From Planktothrix serta PCC 8927 (GTDB lineage: Bacteria > Cyanobacteriota > Cyanobacteriia > Cyanobacteriales > Microcoleaceae): a DNA stretch of 34,675 nt. Location: contig NZ_LR734861.1 in the NCBI RefSeq assembly GCF_900010725.2, positions 50,270-84,944 of the forward strand, given 5' to 3'. How positions within the stretch are numbered: position 1 is the first letter of the stretch; each line of letters opens with the position of its first letter. Under the pieces are notes generated by a model. It worked only from the letters and a program-made list of their open reading frames with translations. It ran no database searches and had not been told where the DNA came from. The position numbers and the translations under genes are program-made. Below are positions 33,607 through 34,675 of this stretch, one piece after another.

Positions 33607-33755
33607 TAAAAGGGAACAGGGAACAGTAAGCCGTAACTCTCGTTTCTAGGTTCGACCTAGAAATGATATTAAGCAGGCTCTGCCTCCTCAAAATGCAGGC
33701 GGAGCCTGCTAGTCGGTATTCCCAGCAAGATGCTAGGAACAAGAAATAAAAAGTT
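33607..33755. repeat. Intergenic palindromic repeats
   Basis: Two hairpins are clear. The first is TTTCTAGGT 33643-33651 with ACCTAGAAA 33655-33663 (a 3-base loop). The second is AGCAGGCTCTGCCT 33672-33685 with its mirror at 33697-33710 (one wobble). They lie between udg and the permease and could end the udg transcript. GGGAACA units lie at 33612-33627. Confidence 0.65.
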
Positions 33756-34457
33756 TTAATTGGAGATCAATTCATTCAATTTATCACGAACTGCTTGAAT
33801 ATCTTGCCACATTAACCATTTTGGTGATCCGGTTTCCTTAGAAGGATTTCTTAATAAATAAGCGGGATGAAAAATCGGCATACATAATCGTCCTTCCCAT
33901 TCCATCCATTCACCCCTAATTTTAGTAATTCCCCGTTTATCCCCTAAAATAGATTTAACAGCAGTAGCTCCTGTTAATAAAATAATTTGGGGATTAACTA
34001 AACGAATTTGTTCTAATAAATAGGGTTTACAAGCTTCCATTTCTTGAGGGGTTGGGGTGCGATTATTCGGAGGACGACAGCGAATTGCATTAGAAATATA
34101 AACCTCTTGATCTGTACTCAAACCAACGGATTCTAAAATTTTTTCTAATAGTTGTCCCGATCTTCCCACAAACGGTAAACCCTGTTCATCTTCATTTTGA
34201 CCGGGTGCTTCCCCTACAATCATAATTGGCGCTTGAATATGACCTCGACCAATAACAGCATGGGTGCGATTTTGTCCTAATTCACAACGAAAACAATGAT
34301 TACAATGGTTAGAAATTTCTTCTAAAGTTTGATAAGTTCCCACAGGAATTGGAACTTTAGCATCCGTCGGAATTAAATCCCGATTTACCTGGGATGAGGG
34401 AGGAGAAGGTTCAGAATTGTTGAAATCGAATAAACTTAATTGTTCGTGATTGGACAT
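33756..34457 (-). CDS. udg: Family 4 uracil-DNA glycosylase (4Fe-4S)
   Basis: This removes uracil from DNA to start base-excision repair. The frame is open to 34520, but the first 21 codons come from a repeat-like sequence, so ATG 34457 (MSNHEQLSLF) is preferred, giving 233 residues. The four cluster cysteines are Cys55 and Cys58 (HCFRCEL), Cys127 (AIRCRPP) and Cys143, spaced as in thermophile family 4 enzymes. Motif 1 is GEAPGQNEDEQG at 82-93 and motif 2 is HPAYLLRNP at 197-205. PFVGRSGQLL is also typical. The N-terminal 45 residues are low-complexity and not part of the fold. Confidence 0.93.
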   Translation of the reverse strand: MSNHEQLSLFDFNNSEPSPPSSQVNRDLIPTDAKVPIPVGTYQTLEEISNHCNHCFRCELGQNRTHAVIGRGHIQAPIMIVGEAPGQNEDEQGLPFVGRSGQLLEKILESVGLSTDQEVYISNAIRCRPPNNRTPTPQEMEACKPYLLEQIRLVNPQIILLTGATAVKSILGDKRGITKIRGEWMEWEGRLCMPIFHPAYLLRNPSKETGSPKWLMWQDIQAVRDKLNELISN

Positions 34458-34588
34458 AGGAAGTGTGTAGGGTGTTCGGTTTCGGTTTCGGTCAACAGTC
34501 GTAGGGGCGGGGTTACCCAAAGTCCGTCAACTTTAAGGCTAAAAGTAAGCCGAAAAACCAAAAGTTCGTTGATTTTTTTAAGCGTCCT

Positions 34589-34666
34589 AGATCCCCCCTA
34601 ACCCCCTTGAAAAGGGGGGAACAGGAGATCAAAGTCCCCCTTTTTAAGGGGGATTTAGGGGGATCT
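34589..34666. repeat. MITE-like palindromic repeat with GATCCCCC ends
   Basis: The ends AGATCCCCC (34589-34597) and GGGGGATCT (34658-34666) are inverted copies. Inside, CCCCCTTGAAAAGGGGG (34603-34619) and CCCCCTTTTTAAGGGGG (34636-34652) are further hairpins. Cyanobacterial genomes carry many such dispersed elements. It contains no gene. From 34458 to 34588 only a partial GTAGGGGCGGGG repeat (34501-34512) and nothing else is recognised. Confidence 0.75.
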
Positions 34667-34675
34667 AATCTGGGC

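Noticed and set aside
34458-34520. Longer uracil-DNA glycosylase start
   Set aside because: The extra 21 codons are Arg/Pro-rich and derive from a GTAGGGGCGGGG repeat; the family fold begins much later.

Overview
The window looks like the chromosome of a filamentous, Oscillatoriales-like cyanobacterium (the Planktothrix/Oscillatoria/Microcoleus type). This rests on many HIP1 octamers (GCGATCGC), heptanucleotide tandem repeats between genes, a CphB-type phytochrome with its partner receiver, a cyanobacteriochrome-like GAF domain, a DUF1400 hydrolase and a PilT2-like ATPase. The genus is inference.

Layout. 1-2450: the N-terminal part of an IscB (RRXRR/HNH) RNA-guided nuclease runs off the left edge on the minus strand. 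It is preceded by its structured omega/HEARO RNA. Next comes pilT and then a second omega-RNA copy directly upstream of pilT. 2450-6450: an amidase and a DUF1400 alpha/beta hydrolase, an intergenic stretch with a MITE-like palindrome, and a small membrane-anchored protein. 6455-10770: ilvC and ridA divergently arranged, a candidate small RNA, a third omega-RNA copy without iscB, two small hypothetical genes, and an ACT-domain malic enzyme.

10938-29424 is a continuous signalling island. On the minus strand is a four-gene light-sensing operon: CphB bacteriophytochrome, Rcp-like receiver, a hybrid kinase with a DXCF-like cyanobacteriochrome GAF, and a receiver-kinase. On the plus strand are a broken kinase fragment, a receiver-GGDEF-EAL phosphodiesterase, a receiver-kinase translationally coupled to a 2099-residue PAS/GAF kinase that includes a LOV domain with its photoactive Cys changed to Ser, and another receiver-kinase. 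Together they suggest an input network of red/far-red, blue-green and possibly flavin redox signals feeding phosphorelays and c-di-GMP turnover. That wiring is inferred from domains and gene order only.

29436-34675 (minus strand): RluD-type pseudouridine synthase, a TolC-like outer membrane factor, a MacB/FtsX-type permease, and a family-4 uracil-DNA glycosylase, with palindromic repeats between and even inside genes.

The most notable observation is the omega-RNA set. Three diverged copies keep the same fold through compensating base changes, each has a different 5' guide-like sequence, and only one has an adjacent iscB. One of the two orphans sits as the apparent leader of pilT.
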